A stretch of 21,490 nucleotides of DNA from a virus. The position numbers and the translations under genes were made by a program. The stretch covers positions 1 to 21,490 of IMG/VR virus record IMGVR_UViG_3300025098_000333, one strand, 5' to 3'. Shown here piece by piece: positions 5,058 to 12,105 of this stretch; the stretch's first letter is position 1, and each line of letters begins with the position of its first letter. The notes below the pieces were generated by a model, which was not told where the DNA came from, made no database searches, and was given only the letters and a program-made list of their open reading frames with translations.

Positions 5058-5155
5058 GGGTGGCACTGTGCCGTAGTAAATAAGATTAAATGATATATTC
5101 TTTCTGATATATTAGGGTGGCACTGTGCCGTAGGGGAGGGTGGCAGTGTGCCGTA
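5058..5155 (+). repeat. Three copies of a 19-bp dyad repeat, GGGTGGCACTGTGCCGTAG
   Basis: Identical copies at 5058-5076 and 5115-5133; a third at 5138-5155 has one change (GGCAGTGTGCC) and lacks the last base match. The core GGCAC-T-GTGCC is self-complementary, so each copy can bind a dimer or extrude a hairpin. Spacing is 57 and 23 bp between starts. The second and third copies are nearly adjacent; the first is set off by AT-rich DNA. Candidates are terminase-binding sites or operators of a late regulator. Confidence 0.8.
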
Positions 5156-5236
5156 CCCCCCACGTCAGATTGTCACCCCTTGCAGACCGCTCCGCCCTGT
5201 GTCATATTTGCAACAGAGGAGATAACAAAATCGGTT

Positions 5237-5301
5237 GAGCGTTTCTCCTCCTTGACGCTCCCGACGGTGGGGCGGGCTTCTTTCCCTTTCGGCTCGCCCC
5301 A
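5237..5301 (+). promoter_or_regulatory. Tandem hairpins in the terL leader with anti-Shine-Dalgarno-like loops
   Basis: GAGCGT/ACGCTC (5237-5242 with 5255-5260) makes a 6-bp stem whose loop contains CTCCTTG. This is exactly complementary to CAAGGAG (5308-5314), the terL ribosome site. Next, TGGGGCGGGCT with GGCTCGCCCCA (5268-5278 and 5291-5301) makes an 11-bp stem with two G-U pairs and a pyrimidine loop, ending 9 bases before that site. The pairing could regulate terL translation. This is a structural observation; function is inferred. Confidence 0.45.
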
Positions 5302-5320
5302 TCATAACAAGGAGAGAGAG

Positions 5321-6721
5321 ATGGAAAAAGAAAACATGTCTGTTGAGGAGCTATTGCTTGCCATTGCTCTCGACCCCGTATTATTCGTTGAGTCTATCTT
5401 GCAGGCCAGTCCAGAGGAGTGGCAACGTAATGCTCTGTATGCTGTGCGGGACAATGACCGCGTAGCTATCCGCTCTGGTCACGGTATCGGCAAGACTGCA
5501 TTTCTTTCATGGTTGATTCTTTGGTGGGTATTGACACGCTCTCCCAGTCGGATAGCATGTACTGCCAACACTGCTAGTCAGTTGTCAGACATTTTATGGG
5601 CAGAGGTCGCAAAGTGGCATCGTCGTATGCCAGATGGCCTGAAAGATTTAATTGAAGTGAAGTCTGACAAAGTTGAGCTTACGGGGCAGGACAGTTTCGC
5701 TGTTGCCCGAACTGCACGTCGTGAAACTCCAGAGGCGCTGCAAGGTTTCCACTCACCCAATATGCTGTTCTTGATTGACGAGGCATCTGGTGTGGACGAC
5801 ATCATCTTCGAGGTCGGAGAGGGTGCGATGTCCACCGAGGGTGCGAAGACTGTGATGACGGGCAACCCGACTCGCACGTCTGGCTACTTCTATGAAGCCT
5901 TCAATAAGATGAAAGATAGGTTCTTTACAATGAAGGTCGCATCATCTGATAGTACTCAGGTGAGTAAAACCTTTATGGAGGATATGAAACTCAAGTATGG
6001 CGAAGACAGCAACATCTACAGAGTTCGTGTTCTTGGAGAGTGGCCTGAAGCCGACGACGACGTGGTTATACCACTGCACCTCTTGCAGTCAGCATCCACG
6101 CGAGAGCAAGAAGCAGCAGAAACCACCCCCGTTGTATGGGGTCTTGACGTGGCACGTTTCGGTACGGACAAAACAGCTCTATGCAAACGCAAGGGTAATG
6201 TTGTAACAGAGCCTATCAAAACTTGGCGCAACAAAGACCTCATGGAAGTATGCGGGATTATCCTCAATGAATATGAAACAACTCGATGGGGCGACCGTCC
6301 TGCTGAAATACTGGTTGATAGTATCGGTCTTGGTGCTGGCGTTGTTGACCGCCTCATGGAACTTGACCTTCCTGTGCGCGGTATCAACGTCGCAGAGTCC
6401 CCTGCAATGGGAGACAGATATGGGCGTTTACGAGATGAGTTGTGGTTTCTCGCAAAAGAATGGTTCGAGTCGCGGGACTGCACCATTCCGCCGCAAGAGG
6501 AGCTAATAGACGACCTGTCTAAGCCACGCTTTAAGTTTACCTCCAATGGTAAACTGAAGGTTGAGAGCAAGGACGAGATGAAGCGTCGTGGCCTAAACTC
6601 ACCTGACCTTGCAGACTCCTTCTGCCTGACCTTCGCTGGTCGTGCCAGCATCGGCAAAGATGGCTCACGGCACAAATGGAACAGGTCAATAAATTATGAG
6701 AAAGCGAGTTGGGTGGTCTGA
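5321..6721 (+). CDS. terL: Terminase large subunit (packaging ATPase and nuclease)
   Basis: A 466-residue protein that pumps the genome into proheads and cuts the concatemer. The ATPase domain shows Walker A SGHGIGKT (residues 52-59), Walker B MLFLIDEAS (D153, E154) and coupling motif TGNP (180-183). The RNase-H-like nuclease domain follows with metal-binding acidic residues D276 (GLDVARF), D333 (VDSIGLG) and D432 (SPDLADS). All key residues are present and length is normal. The start is the ATG directly behind AAGGAGAGAGAG; the frame stays open back to 5117, but that stretch carries repeats and hairpins and reads unlike terminase. The stop overlaps the next start (TGATG). The nearest neighbours (portal, scaffold, coat) match P22-type order. 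Confidence 0.96.
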   Translation: MEKENMSVEELLLAIALDPVLFVESILQASPEEWQRNALYAVRDNDRVAIRSGHGIGKTAFLSWLILWWVLTRSPSRIACTANTASQLSDILWAEVAKWHRRMPDGLKDLIEVKSDKVELTGQDSFAVARTARRETPEALQGFHSPNMLFLIDEASGVDDIIFEVGEGAMSTEGAKTVMTGNPTRTSGYFYEAFNKMKDRFFTMKVASSDSTQVSKTFMEDMKLKYGEDSNIYRVRVLGEWPEADDDVVIPLHLLQSASTREQEAAETTPVVWGLDVARFGTDKTALCKRKGNVVTEPIKTWRNKDLMEVCGIILNEYETTRWGDRPAEILVDSIGLGAGVVDRLMELDLPVRGINVAESPAMGDRYGRLRDELWFLAKEWFESRDCTIPPQEELIDDLSKPRFKFTSNGKLKVESKDEMKRRGLNSPDLADSFCLTFAGRASIGKDGSRHKWNRSINYEKASWVV

Positions 6722-6942
6722 TGGCTTATATTGAGTTTGAAGAAGATACAGATGACTTTGACATCTTGGTTGCCACCCTTGATGGCCTGAATGGTCTTGG
6801 CACTGACTGGGACGACCTATTGAACTTGACCTTGCTTGCATCTGCGTATTGTGGTCAAATGGCGGAAATTTCGCCTGACGAATACATGGAGATTGTTTCG
6901 TCCATCCGCGTTACGGAAGATGGCATTTACGGAGAGGCTTGA
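6721..6942 (+). CDS. Small acidic hypothetical protein, 73 residues
   Basis: Starts in the TGATG overlap with terL and ends in the same type of overlap with the next gene, so it is translated in a coupled chain. The sequence is strongly acidic (YIEFEEDTDDFD near the start; ISPDEYMEIV near the end) with a hydrophobic helical middle LLNLTLLASAYCGQMA. There is no Cys pair, signal peptide or recognised motif. It is the only acidic product in a run of very basic small proteins, and could partner one of them or terminase. Function unknown. Confidence 0.75.
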   Translation: MAYIEFEEDTDDFDILVATLDGLNGLGTDWDDLLNLTLLASAYCGQMAEISPDEYMEIVSSIRVTEDGIYGEA

Positions 6943-7061
6943 TGGCTAAGAAAGTTGTAGCTACGTTTGAGGTGCGAACACCAGTGCGTCGCCGTCATAA
7001 AAAACGTGGTCTGCACATTCGTAAGAAGCTCGGCCCGAAAAGCAATATGAGGATTCGCTAA
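6942..7061 (+). CDS. Tiny very basic protein, 39 residues
   Basis: Reads MAKKVVATFEVRTPVRRRHK and continues KRGLHIRKKLG up to a C-terminal NMRIR. More than a third of residues are Lys, Arg or His, so it must bind nucleic acid or an acidic partner. It begins and ends in TGATG and TAATG overlaps with both neighbours, which, with its composition, supports a real gene despite its size. The first strand-like part (VVATFEVRTPV) is followed by a basic helix or arm. No family recognised. Confidence 0.65.
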   Translation: MAKKVVATFEVRTPVRRRHKKRGLHIRKKLGPKSNMRIR

Positions 7062-7336
7062 TGGCTATTGTTTACCGCGGTGAGCGTTTTGCTGGTTACA
7101 ACAAACCGAAGCGTACCCCCAAGCATCCAAAGAAGAGCCATGCGGTTCTAGCAAAAGAAGGTGGCAAGATTCGCCTCATTCGTTTTGGTCAGCAAGGTGT
7201 GCGTGGTGCTGGCAAAAATCCAAAGACTGCAAAAGACAAAGCGCGTAAGCGTTCTTATTATGCGCGTCACAACGCACAAGGTAAGCCGACAACTAAGTTG
7301 TCAGCAAAATATTGGTCACATAAAGTTAAGTGGTAG
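7061..7336 (+). CDS. Basic conserved phage protein, 91 residues
   Basis: Starts MAIVYRGERFAGYNKPKRTP and contains KSHAVLAKEGGKIRLIRFGQ (two strands), GVRGAGKNPKTAKDKARKRS (basic helix) and a C-terminal KLSAKYWSHKVKW. The pattern 'SHAVLAKEG..IRLIRFGQQG...ARxxSYxARH....SAxYWxxKVKW' is one I recognise as recurring in phage genomes beside terminase and portal, without known function; a DUF6321-like assignment is possible but unverified. It is strongly basic and probably binds DNA. The start overlaps the previous stop (TAATG). Confidence 0.82.
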   Translation: MAIVYRGERFAGYNKPKRTPKHPKKSHAVLAKEGGKIRLIRFGQQGVRGAGKNPKTAKDKARKRSYYARHNAQGKPTTKLSAKYWSHKVKW

Positions 7337-7345
7337 GAGTTAGAT

Positions 7346-7468
7346 ATGCCAAACGTAGCAGGAAAAAAGTTCCCTTACACCAAAAAGGGTAAAACAGCAG
7401 CAAAGTCTTATGCAAGTAAGATGGGCAAAAAGGTAGTCAAGAAAAAAGCTACTAAGAAGAAAAAATAA
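7346..7468 (+). CDS. Tiny Lys-rich protein, 40 residues
   Basis: Reads MPNVAGKKFPYTKKGKTAAK, then SYASKMGKKVVKKKATKKKK. The opening MPNVAGKKFPYTKKG with AAKSYA is seen in many phage genomes as a tiny gene near terL and portal; the rest is a poly-Lys tail like those of histone H1-type proteins. It has a good ribosome site (TAGGAG 6 bases upstream) and ends in a TAATG overlap with the next gene. A role in DNA binding or condensation, or as a packaged peptide, is inferred from charge only. Confidence 0.72.
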   Translation: MPNVAGKKFPYTKKGKTAAKSYASKMGKKVVKKKATKKKK

Positions 7469-7596
7469 TGTATGTTACTGTTTACACACGTAACCGTGCC
7501 GCCGAGAAAGCAGCAGCATTGGAAGCGGAGAAAGTAGCTAAGAAGGCTGCACCCAAGAAACGTGGTCGCCCACGCAAACAGAGGACAGAGAAATGA
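7468..7596 (+). CDS. Small AT-hook protein, 42 residues
   Basis: Starts MYVTVYTRNRAAEKAAALEA, a short strand and an Ala/Glu/Lys helix, then a basic tail containing KKRGRPRKQR. KRGRPRK is an exact AT-hook core (R-G-R-P flanked by basic residues), which inserts into the minor groove of AT-rich DNA. It is joined by overlapping start and stop codons to both neighbours. It is the second AT-hook in the window after the protein encoded at 4534. Probably a DNA-binding accessory protein; function otherwise unknown. Confidence 0.68.
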   Translation: MYVTVYTRNRAAEKAAALEAEKVAKKAAPKKRGRPRKQRTEK

Positions 7597-7745
7597 ATTG
7601 CCCACACTGCGGATATCCCAATCCCAATGGTTATACAGAATCCTGCAAGTCTTGCCGCAAGCCGCTGATGGTTGCTCCTGTGGTAGAGAAAAAGCCCAAA
7701 GTAGCTAAGGCGGCTAAAAAGGCTAAAGTATCTAAGAAAGCATAG
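7593..7745 (+). CDS. Small zinc-ribbon protein with Lys/Ala tail, 50 residues
   Basis: Begins MNCPHCGYPN with C3-x2-C6 and continues to C18-x2-C21 (ESCKSCRKP), a four-cysteine zinc ribbon of about 20 residues. The remainder is a tail rich in Lys-Ala-Val (KKPKVAKAAKKAKVSKKA), the composition of histone H1-like DNA-compacting tails. It overlaps the AT-hook gene by ATGA and ends two bases before the portal start. The zinc site plus basic tail suggests nucleic-acid binding. No named family. Confidence 0.75.
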   Translation: MNCPHCGYPNPNGYTESCKSCRKPLMVAPVVEKKPKVAKAAKKAKVSKKA

Positions 7746-7747
7746 TT

Positions 7748-9772
7748 ATGGCTAAAATGGACGAAATTGAGTTTCAGGGCATTGTTCGCAATGAGATTGA
7801 ACAAGCGCTAGGTCACTACGATACGGAGTACTCGCAAGACCGTATCGACGCGATGGACTACTACTTGGGCGAACCGTTTGGTAATGAACAGCCAGACCGC
7901 TCTCAAGTTGTTAGCACCGAAGTATCTGACACCATTGAACACATCATGCCGTCCTTGATGCGTATCTTTACGCAGTCTGATGACTATGTGCGCTTTGTTC
8001 CGCATGGGCCAGAGGACGTCGCCATTGCTGAGCAGGCTAGTGATTACTGCAACTGGGTTATCAATAATGATAACCGTGGTTTTGAAATCATGCACAACTG
8101 GTTTAAAGACGCGCTTATTCTGAAGAGTGGTGTCGTTAAGTTTTACTGGGACGAAATCATCGAAGTTGAGACAGAGGAATATGAAGGTCTTAATGAAGAT
8201 GAGCTTACCATGCTGATAGCAGACCCAGAGGTTGAGGTTGTCTCCCGCGATGAACGCACCATTGGTGAGGACATGGAAGGCCCAGAAGGCATCATCATTC
8301 CTGCCCCGATTATTTACGATGTAAAAATTAAACGCACAAAAAACAGTGGCAATGTTCGTATTGAGAATGTGCCGCCAGAAGAGTTCCTTATTGGCAACCG
8401 CGCCAAGTCTCTTGATGACGCAAATTTTGTAGCCCATCGTTCAACGATGACGGTCAGCGACCTTGTGTCTATGGGGTATGAGCGTGATGAGGTAGAGCAA
8501 TATGCGGGATATACTGACCTTGATATTTCTGAGGAACGCACGTCGCGTTTTGAAGACCTTGAGACAAGTGCGGTTAGCGACAGCAATGACCCAACTATGC
8601 GAAATGTTCTCGTTACGGAATGTTATATTCGTTCTGACTATGATGGGGACGGGGTGGCTGAGTTCCGTCGTGTTCTTACAATAGGCAATGGCTACCACAT
8701 TCTTGAAAACGAAGAATTTGACCATATTCCATTTGCTATGCTATCGCCAATCCTGATGCCGCACCGTGCTATTGGTCGCTCGGTTGCAGAGCTTGTGATG
8801 GACGTGCAGCTTATCAAATCTACCCTGATGCGTCAGTTGCTCGACAACATCTACAACACTAACAATGCTCGCGTTGTTGCCGTTGAAGGCCAAGTAAATC
8901 TTGATGACTTGTTGACTAACAGGCCAGGGGGCATCGTGCGTACTCGTACCGCAGGGGCGGTTCAGCCTCTTCAAGTTCCCGAAGTTTCTTCTTCTGTCTT
9001 CCCTGCACTGAACTACATGGACAGCATCAAAGAGCAGCGCACAGGCATTTCTCGTCAGTCGATGGGTCTTGATGCAGACGCATTGCAGTCCACTACCGCT
9101 ACTGCTGTGGCTGCTATGCAAGCTGCTTCGCAAGGCAAGATTGAGATGATTGCCCGCGTATTTGCTGAGACAGGTGTGCGCGCCTTGTTCCGTGGTATCC
9201 TGCACTTGGTTACGAAGTATCAAAATAAAGAGAAGATTATTCGTCTTCGTAATCAGTTTGTGCCGATGAATCCGCGTGAGTGGGAAAGCTCTTATGATGT
9301 GCAAATCAATGTAGGTCTTGGCACAGCACAGCGCGACCAGCAAATTGCGTTCCTTTCTCAGATTGCACAGAAGCAAGAGCAGGTTCTTATGCAGATGGGT
9401 GCAAACAATCCAATGGTCAGCATGTCTCAGTATCGCAACACGCTTGCTAAGATTGCTGAACTATCTGGGTTTAAAGATGCTAGTCAATTCTTCGCGCCTT
9501 CCGAGCAGATTGAAGCTGCACTAGCACAGCAGGCACAAGCTGCTGCACAGGCTGGGCCACAGCAAGACCCTGCTATTGCTCTTGAAATGCAGAAGATGCA
9601 GGCGAAGATGCAAATGGAACAACAGAAGATGCAGATGGAGTTTGACCTCAAAAGAGAGAACATGGCTGCGGAGCTTGAGCTACGCCGTCAGGAGCTTGAG
9701 TTTGAGCGTCAGTTGAGACTTGAGCAAATTCGCTCTGGACTTGATGCGTCAACAAATCTTCCTCGCGTATAA
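7748..9772 (+). CDS. Portal protein, P22-like family
   Basis: A 674-residue protein forming the dodecameric ring through which DNA enters and leaves the capsid. The N-terminal part (DAMDYYLGEPFGNEQ; VVSTEVSDTIEHIMPSL) is the conserved opening of the P22-type portal family. SGVVKFYWDE, VPPEEFLIGNRAKSLDDA and a CYIRSDYDGDGVAEFRR loop follow, then the long stem helix MDVQLIKSTLMRQLLDNIYN. GISRQSMGLDADAL and the following Ala-rich helix belong to the crown-side core. The last 95 residues are a Gln/Met/Glu-rich coiled coil (EMQKMQAKMQMEQQ), comparable to the P22 portal barrel. Length is close to P22 gp1 (725). There is no separate ribosome site; it is likely coupled to the zinc-ribbon gene. Confidence 0.93.
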   Translation: MAKMDEIEFQGIVRNEIEQALGHYDTEYSQDRIDAMDYYLGEPFGNEQPDRSQVVSTEVSDTIEHIMPSLMRIFTQSDDYVRFVPHGPEDVAIAEQASDYCNWVINNDNRGFEIMHNWFKDALILKSGVVKFYWDEIIEVETEEYEGLNEDELTMLIADPEVEVVSRDERTIGEDMEGPEGIIIPAPIIYDVKIKRTKNSGNVRIENVPPEEFLIGNRAKSLDDANFVAHRSTMTVSDLVSMGYERDEVEQYAGYTDLDISEERTSRFEDLETSAVSDSNDPTMRNVLVTECYIRSDYDGDGVAEFRRVLTIGNGYHILENEEFDHIPFAMLSPILMPHRAIGRSVAELVMDVQLIKSTLMRQLLDNIYNTNNARVVAVEGQVNLDDLLTNRPGGIVRTRTAGAVQPLQVPEVSSSVFPALNYMDSIKEQRTGISRQSMGLDADALQSTTATAVAAMQAASQGKIEMIARVFAETGVRALFRGILHLVTKYQNKEKIIRLRNQFVPMNPREWESSYDVQINVGLGTAQRDQQIAFLSQIAQKQEQVLMQMGANNPMVSMSQYRNTLAKIAELSGFKDASQFFAPSEQIEAALAQQAQAAAQAGPQQDPAIALEMQKMQAKMQMEQQKMQMEFDLKRENMAAELELRRQELEFERQLRLEQIRSGLDASTNLPRV

Positions 9773-9793
9773 AGTCTTGCGCGCAAAGCATTG

Positions 9794-9827
9794 TGTTGTT
9801 ATTTTGCAACAGTAGAGGAGACTACTG
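9794..9827 (+). promoter_or_regulatory. Second copy of the 18-bp dyad, abutting a hairpin that displays a ribosome site
   Basis: TGTTGTTATTTTGCAACA (9794-9811) matches the reverse complement of the dyad at 4490-4507 at 17 of 18 positions. Overlapping its end, CAGTAG-AGGAGA-CTACTG (9810-9827) is a perfect 6-bp stem with the Shine-Dalgarno AGGAGA as its hexaloop. The stem ends directly at the ATG at 9828. A weak TTGCGC/TATTTT promoter (9777-9805, 17-base spacer) is possible here. Confidence 0.5.
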
Positions 9828-10079
9828 ATGGATGAAGGCAAGAGAAGGGAAGAACAAAACAGGGGTGAACGCGCAAAAGCATTGATGCGCGAACCTCTGA
9901 TTGTAGAGGCGTTTAATGTTCTTGAGGAAAAGTACATGAACGCACTGAAAGATTCCTCGTCATCGCAAGATGAACGAGAAACGCTCTTTCAAATGTACCA
10001 AGCACTAATGGTGGTGCAAGGCCATTTGTCAGAAGTCATCGAGACAGGTGACTTAGCGAAACTGGAGTTAAACTCCTAA
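9828..10079 (+). CDS. Small helical protein between portal and scaffold, 83 residues
   Basis: Starts MDEGKRREEQNRGERAKALM and runs through EPLIVEAFNVLEEKYMNAL, SSQDERETLFQMYQAL and GHLSEVIETG. It is all helix, charged, without Cys. Small helical genes of this type ('NP…F.…DERE.L…Y.AL…I…G') are regularly found between portal and scaffold genes in P22-like and marine podoviruses and have no established role; a capsid-assembly or internal scaffold helper is the natural guess. Its start is fixed by the AGGAGA loop six bases upstream of the ATG. Confidence 0.8.
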   Translation: MDEGKRREEQNRGERAKALMREPLIVEAFNVLEEKYMNALKDSSSSQDERETLFQMYQALMVVQGHLSEVIETGDLAKLELNS

Positions 10080-10102
10080 AGAATCCGTAGAGGAGATTAA
10101 AA

Positions 10103-11158
10103 ATGAGCGATGAACCCAGCACCCTGTTAGGAACTGGAGAGTCTCTAAACAAAGGTCAAGCTGTTGACCTTCTCTTGAATACCAACGCCCCTGAAGAGGC
10201 AAGCGGCGATATTCAAGAGCCTGTAGCCGAAACAGAAGCAGTAGAGCAAGAAGAGATTCTTGAAGATGCTGAAGAAGTTGAGGCCACATCTGAAGAGGAA
10301 CTGGAAGACGATGACGCTGAAGAGCTATCTGAGTCGGAAGAGGAATTTGATGATGAAGAGTATGACGTTGACCCCGAAGACGTAGAGTACGTTGAGGAAG
10401 AACTTCATACCGTAAAAGTTGATGGTGAGGAGATACAAGTAACCTCTGAGGAACTTGTCAAATCATATCAGCTAGAACAAGCCGCGCAAAAGCGTATGCA
10501 AGAGGCCGCAGAACTTCGCAAGACTTCTGAGGCGGAATCGGCAGCTCTAGCGCAGCAACGCGAGAAGTATGGGCGAGCTTTGGAAGCTATTGAAGCCCAG
10601 CTTAACTCAGTGCCAGAGCAACCCAAAGAATATTGGGATAAGCTCTATCAGGAAGACCCTCTCGAATGGGCCAAGCAACGCGACGCTTTCCGTGACCGCA
10701 AAGAAAATGTGGCAAAGGTACAGGCAGAGCGTTCAAGGATAGATCGAGAGCAGCAAGAGCAAATGGCGCATCAGCATCAAGAGTATCTTGCAGAGCAGCA
10801 AAAACAGTTGCTTGAACGTATTCCTGAATGGCGTGATGACGAAGTGGCTATGCGGGAGAAACAAAATGTTATCTCTTATGCACAGCGCATCGGTTACAGT
10901 GAAGAAGAACTGGCGACGGCTAGTGACTCTCGTGCAATCGAAGTCTTACGCAAAGCACACCTATATGATGAGCTTATGGCTAAGAAGCCTGCCGCTCAGA
11001 AGAAGGTTCGCAAAGCACCGAAAGCAGTTAAGTCTGGTACTCCAAAGTCCAAGAAGCAAGTCAGAGCTAATCGTGACAAACAGGCACTTGAACGCCTAAA
11101 TAAAACTGGCAGCAAAGATGCTGCTGTGGACTTAATATTAGAGAGAATGAGGTCTTAA
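10103..11158 (+). CDS. Capsid scaffolding protein
   Basis: A 351-residue protein expected to direct coat assembly inside the prohead and then leave. Residues 30-105 are almost wholly acidic (EEELEDDDAEELSESEEEF), followed by the conserved strand pair and helix LHTVKVDGEEIQVTSEELVK of phage scaffolds. Long Gln/Glu/Arg coiled coil follows (AAQKRMQEAAELRKTSEAES, EQQEQMAHQHQEYLAEQQKQ). The C-terminal 60 residues are basic (KKPAAQKKVRKAPKAVKS), consistent with the coat-binding helix end of scaffolds. Position directly before the coat gene supports the call. GTAGAGGAGA sits 7 bases before the ATG; CTCCT (10073-10077) over the previous stop could pair with AGGAG (10091-10095), giving translational coupling. 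Confidence 0.85.
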   Translation: MSDEPSTLLGTGESLNKGQAVDLLLNTNAPEEASGDIQEPVAETEAVEQEEILEDAEEVEATSEEELEDDDAEELSESEEEFDDEEYDVDPEDVEYVEEELHTVKVDGEEIQVTSEELVKSYQLEQAAQKRMQEAAELRKTSEAESAALAQQREKYGRALEAIEAQLNSVPEQPKEYWDKLYQEDPLEWAKQRDAFRDRKENVAKVQAERSRIDREQQEQMAHQHQEYLAEQQKQLLERIPEWRDDEVAMREKQNVISYAQRIGYSEEELATASDSRAIEVLRKAHLYDELMAKKPAAQKKVRKAPKAVKSGTPKSKKQVRANRDKQALERLNKTGSKDAAVDLILERMRS

Positions 11159-11159
11159 A

Positions 11160-12098
11160 ATGGCTCAATTTACTACTGCCAATGCTGTTGGCGAACGGGA
11201 AGACCTGAGTGACGTAATCACTCGCATCGACCCTGATGAAACCCCCATCTTTTCTGCTCTGAAAAAAGAGACAGGAAATGGCGTATTTGTCGAATGGCAA
11301 GTACAAGAACTGGCTGCTGCTTCAGCAACCAACTACCAGAACGAAGGTGCTGACGCTACTTATGATACGCCGACTGCCACCACTCGCTTGGGCAACTACA
11401 TGCAAATCTCGCAAAAAGATGCACAAGTTTCTGGTACGCTGGACGCTGTTGATAAAGCAGGCCGCGACAAGGAAACTGCCTATCAAAAAGTTTTGAAAGG
11501 TCTTGAGCTGCGTCGTGACATCGAGAAGTATCTGCACTCGGATACAGCCCGTAGTGGTTCTGACCCGCGTAAAGCTGGTACTTTGTCAAGCTGGATTACC
11601 AATGTAGATGATGCCTCTGGCACTTCTGCTGCTACTGGTGACGGCACGGATGTTCCTGATATGTCAGGTACGAACCGCGCCATGACTCTGGCTCAAATCG
11701 ACACCGCAATGCAAGCTGCTTACACCGATGGTGGTCAGCCGAACATGCTGGTTGTTTCTCCTGCTAAAAAAGCCGCTTTCAGCGACTTGAACAGCGGTTC
11801 AGTTGCAACCAACCAAATCAACTATACTGCTCCTCGTGAAGCAGCTATCGTTGGGTCAGTTTCGCTGTATCTGTCCGACTTCGGTCAGCTCGACGTTGTA
11901 ATCGACCGCTTTGCTTCAGATGACCGCGTGTATCTGCTTGACAGTGACTACGCCTCTATCTGCACATTGCCAAACCGTAACTTCGCCGTACAAGAAATGG
12001 CGAAAACGGGTGACTCTGAGAAGTTCCAAATCCTCACGGAATGGACTCTCAAAGTTTCAGCACCAAAAGCGCATGGCGCTGTTTACGACCTGTCGTAA
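11160..12098 (+). CDS. Major capsid protein, SU10/DUF5309-type
   Basis: A 312-residue coat protein that should form the icosahedral shell with an HK97-type fold. The start MAQFTTANAVGEREDLSDVI, followed by PDETPIFSALKKE, then FVEWQVQELAAAS, NEGADATYDTPTATTRLGNY and MQISQKDAQVSGTLDAVDKA, follows the DUF5309/SU10 coat family nearly line by line. ELRRDIEKYLHSD and a C-terminal FQILTEWTLKVSAPKAHGAV also fit. Codons are of the highly expressed type (CGT/CGC for Arg throughout). It starts one base after the scaffold stop, with GAGG 8 bases upstream. A very stable hairpin follows the stop. Confidence 0.92.
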   Translation: MAQFTTANAVGEREDLSDVITRIDPDETPIFSALKKETGNGVFVEWQVQELAAASATNYQNEGADATYDTPTATTRLGNYMQISQKDAQVSGTLDAVDKAGRDKETAYQKVLKGLELRRDIEKYLHSDTARSGSDPRKAGTLSSWITNVDDASGTSAATGDGTDVPDMSGTNRAMTLAQIDTAMQAAYTDGGQPNMLVVSPAKKAAFSDLNSGSVATNQINYTAPREAAIVGSVSLYLSDFGQLDVVIDRFASDDRVYLLDSDYASICTLPNRNFAVQEMAKTGDSEKFQILTEWTLKVSAPKAHGAVYDLS

Positions 12099-12105
12099 GT
12101 GTTGA

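Larger units (their letters stand above)
4873..5320. other. 448-bp gene-poor control region before terL (packaging site or late promoter candidate)
   Basis: No convincing gene lies here. In order it holds a short hairpin (4877-4893), a run of C-tracts facing a G-tract (about 4903-4928), a TATA-rich stretch (4931-4950), more C-tracts, and a pure pyrimidine tract of 27 bases (5025-5051) preceded by AAAA. Then come three 19-bp dyad repeats with an AT-rich spacer between the first two (5077-5114, containing the 8-base direct repeat GATATATT at 5092 and 5106). A partial copy of the 18-bp dyad (5198-5215) and two hairpins before the terL ribosome site complete it. The position between a terS candidate and terL is where pac or cos sites and late promoters are often found. 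Confidence 0.6.

Noticed and set aside
5058-5155. CRISPR array
   Set aside because: Only three units with unequal spacing (57 and 23 bp between starts), no regular spacers and no cas genes.
5117-5320. In-frame upstream extension of terL by 68 codons
   Set aside because: It runs through the dyad repeats and hairpins, reads as low-plausibility protein, and the ATG at 5321 has an excellent ribosome site and gives normal terminase length.
6016-9376. Long open frames on the minus strand under terL and portal (about 209-219 codons)
   Set aside because: They mirror strongly supported genes in antisense, lack ribosome sites, and have composition typical of shadows.
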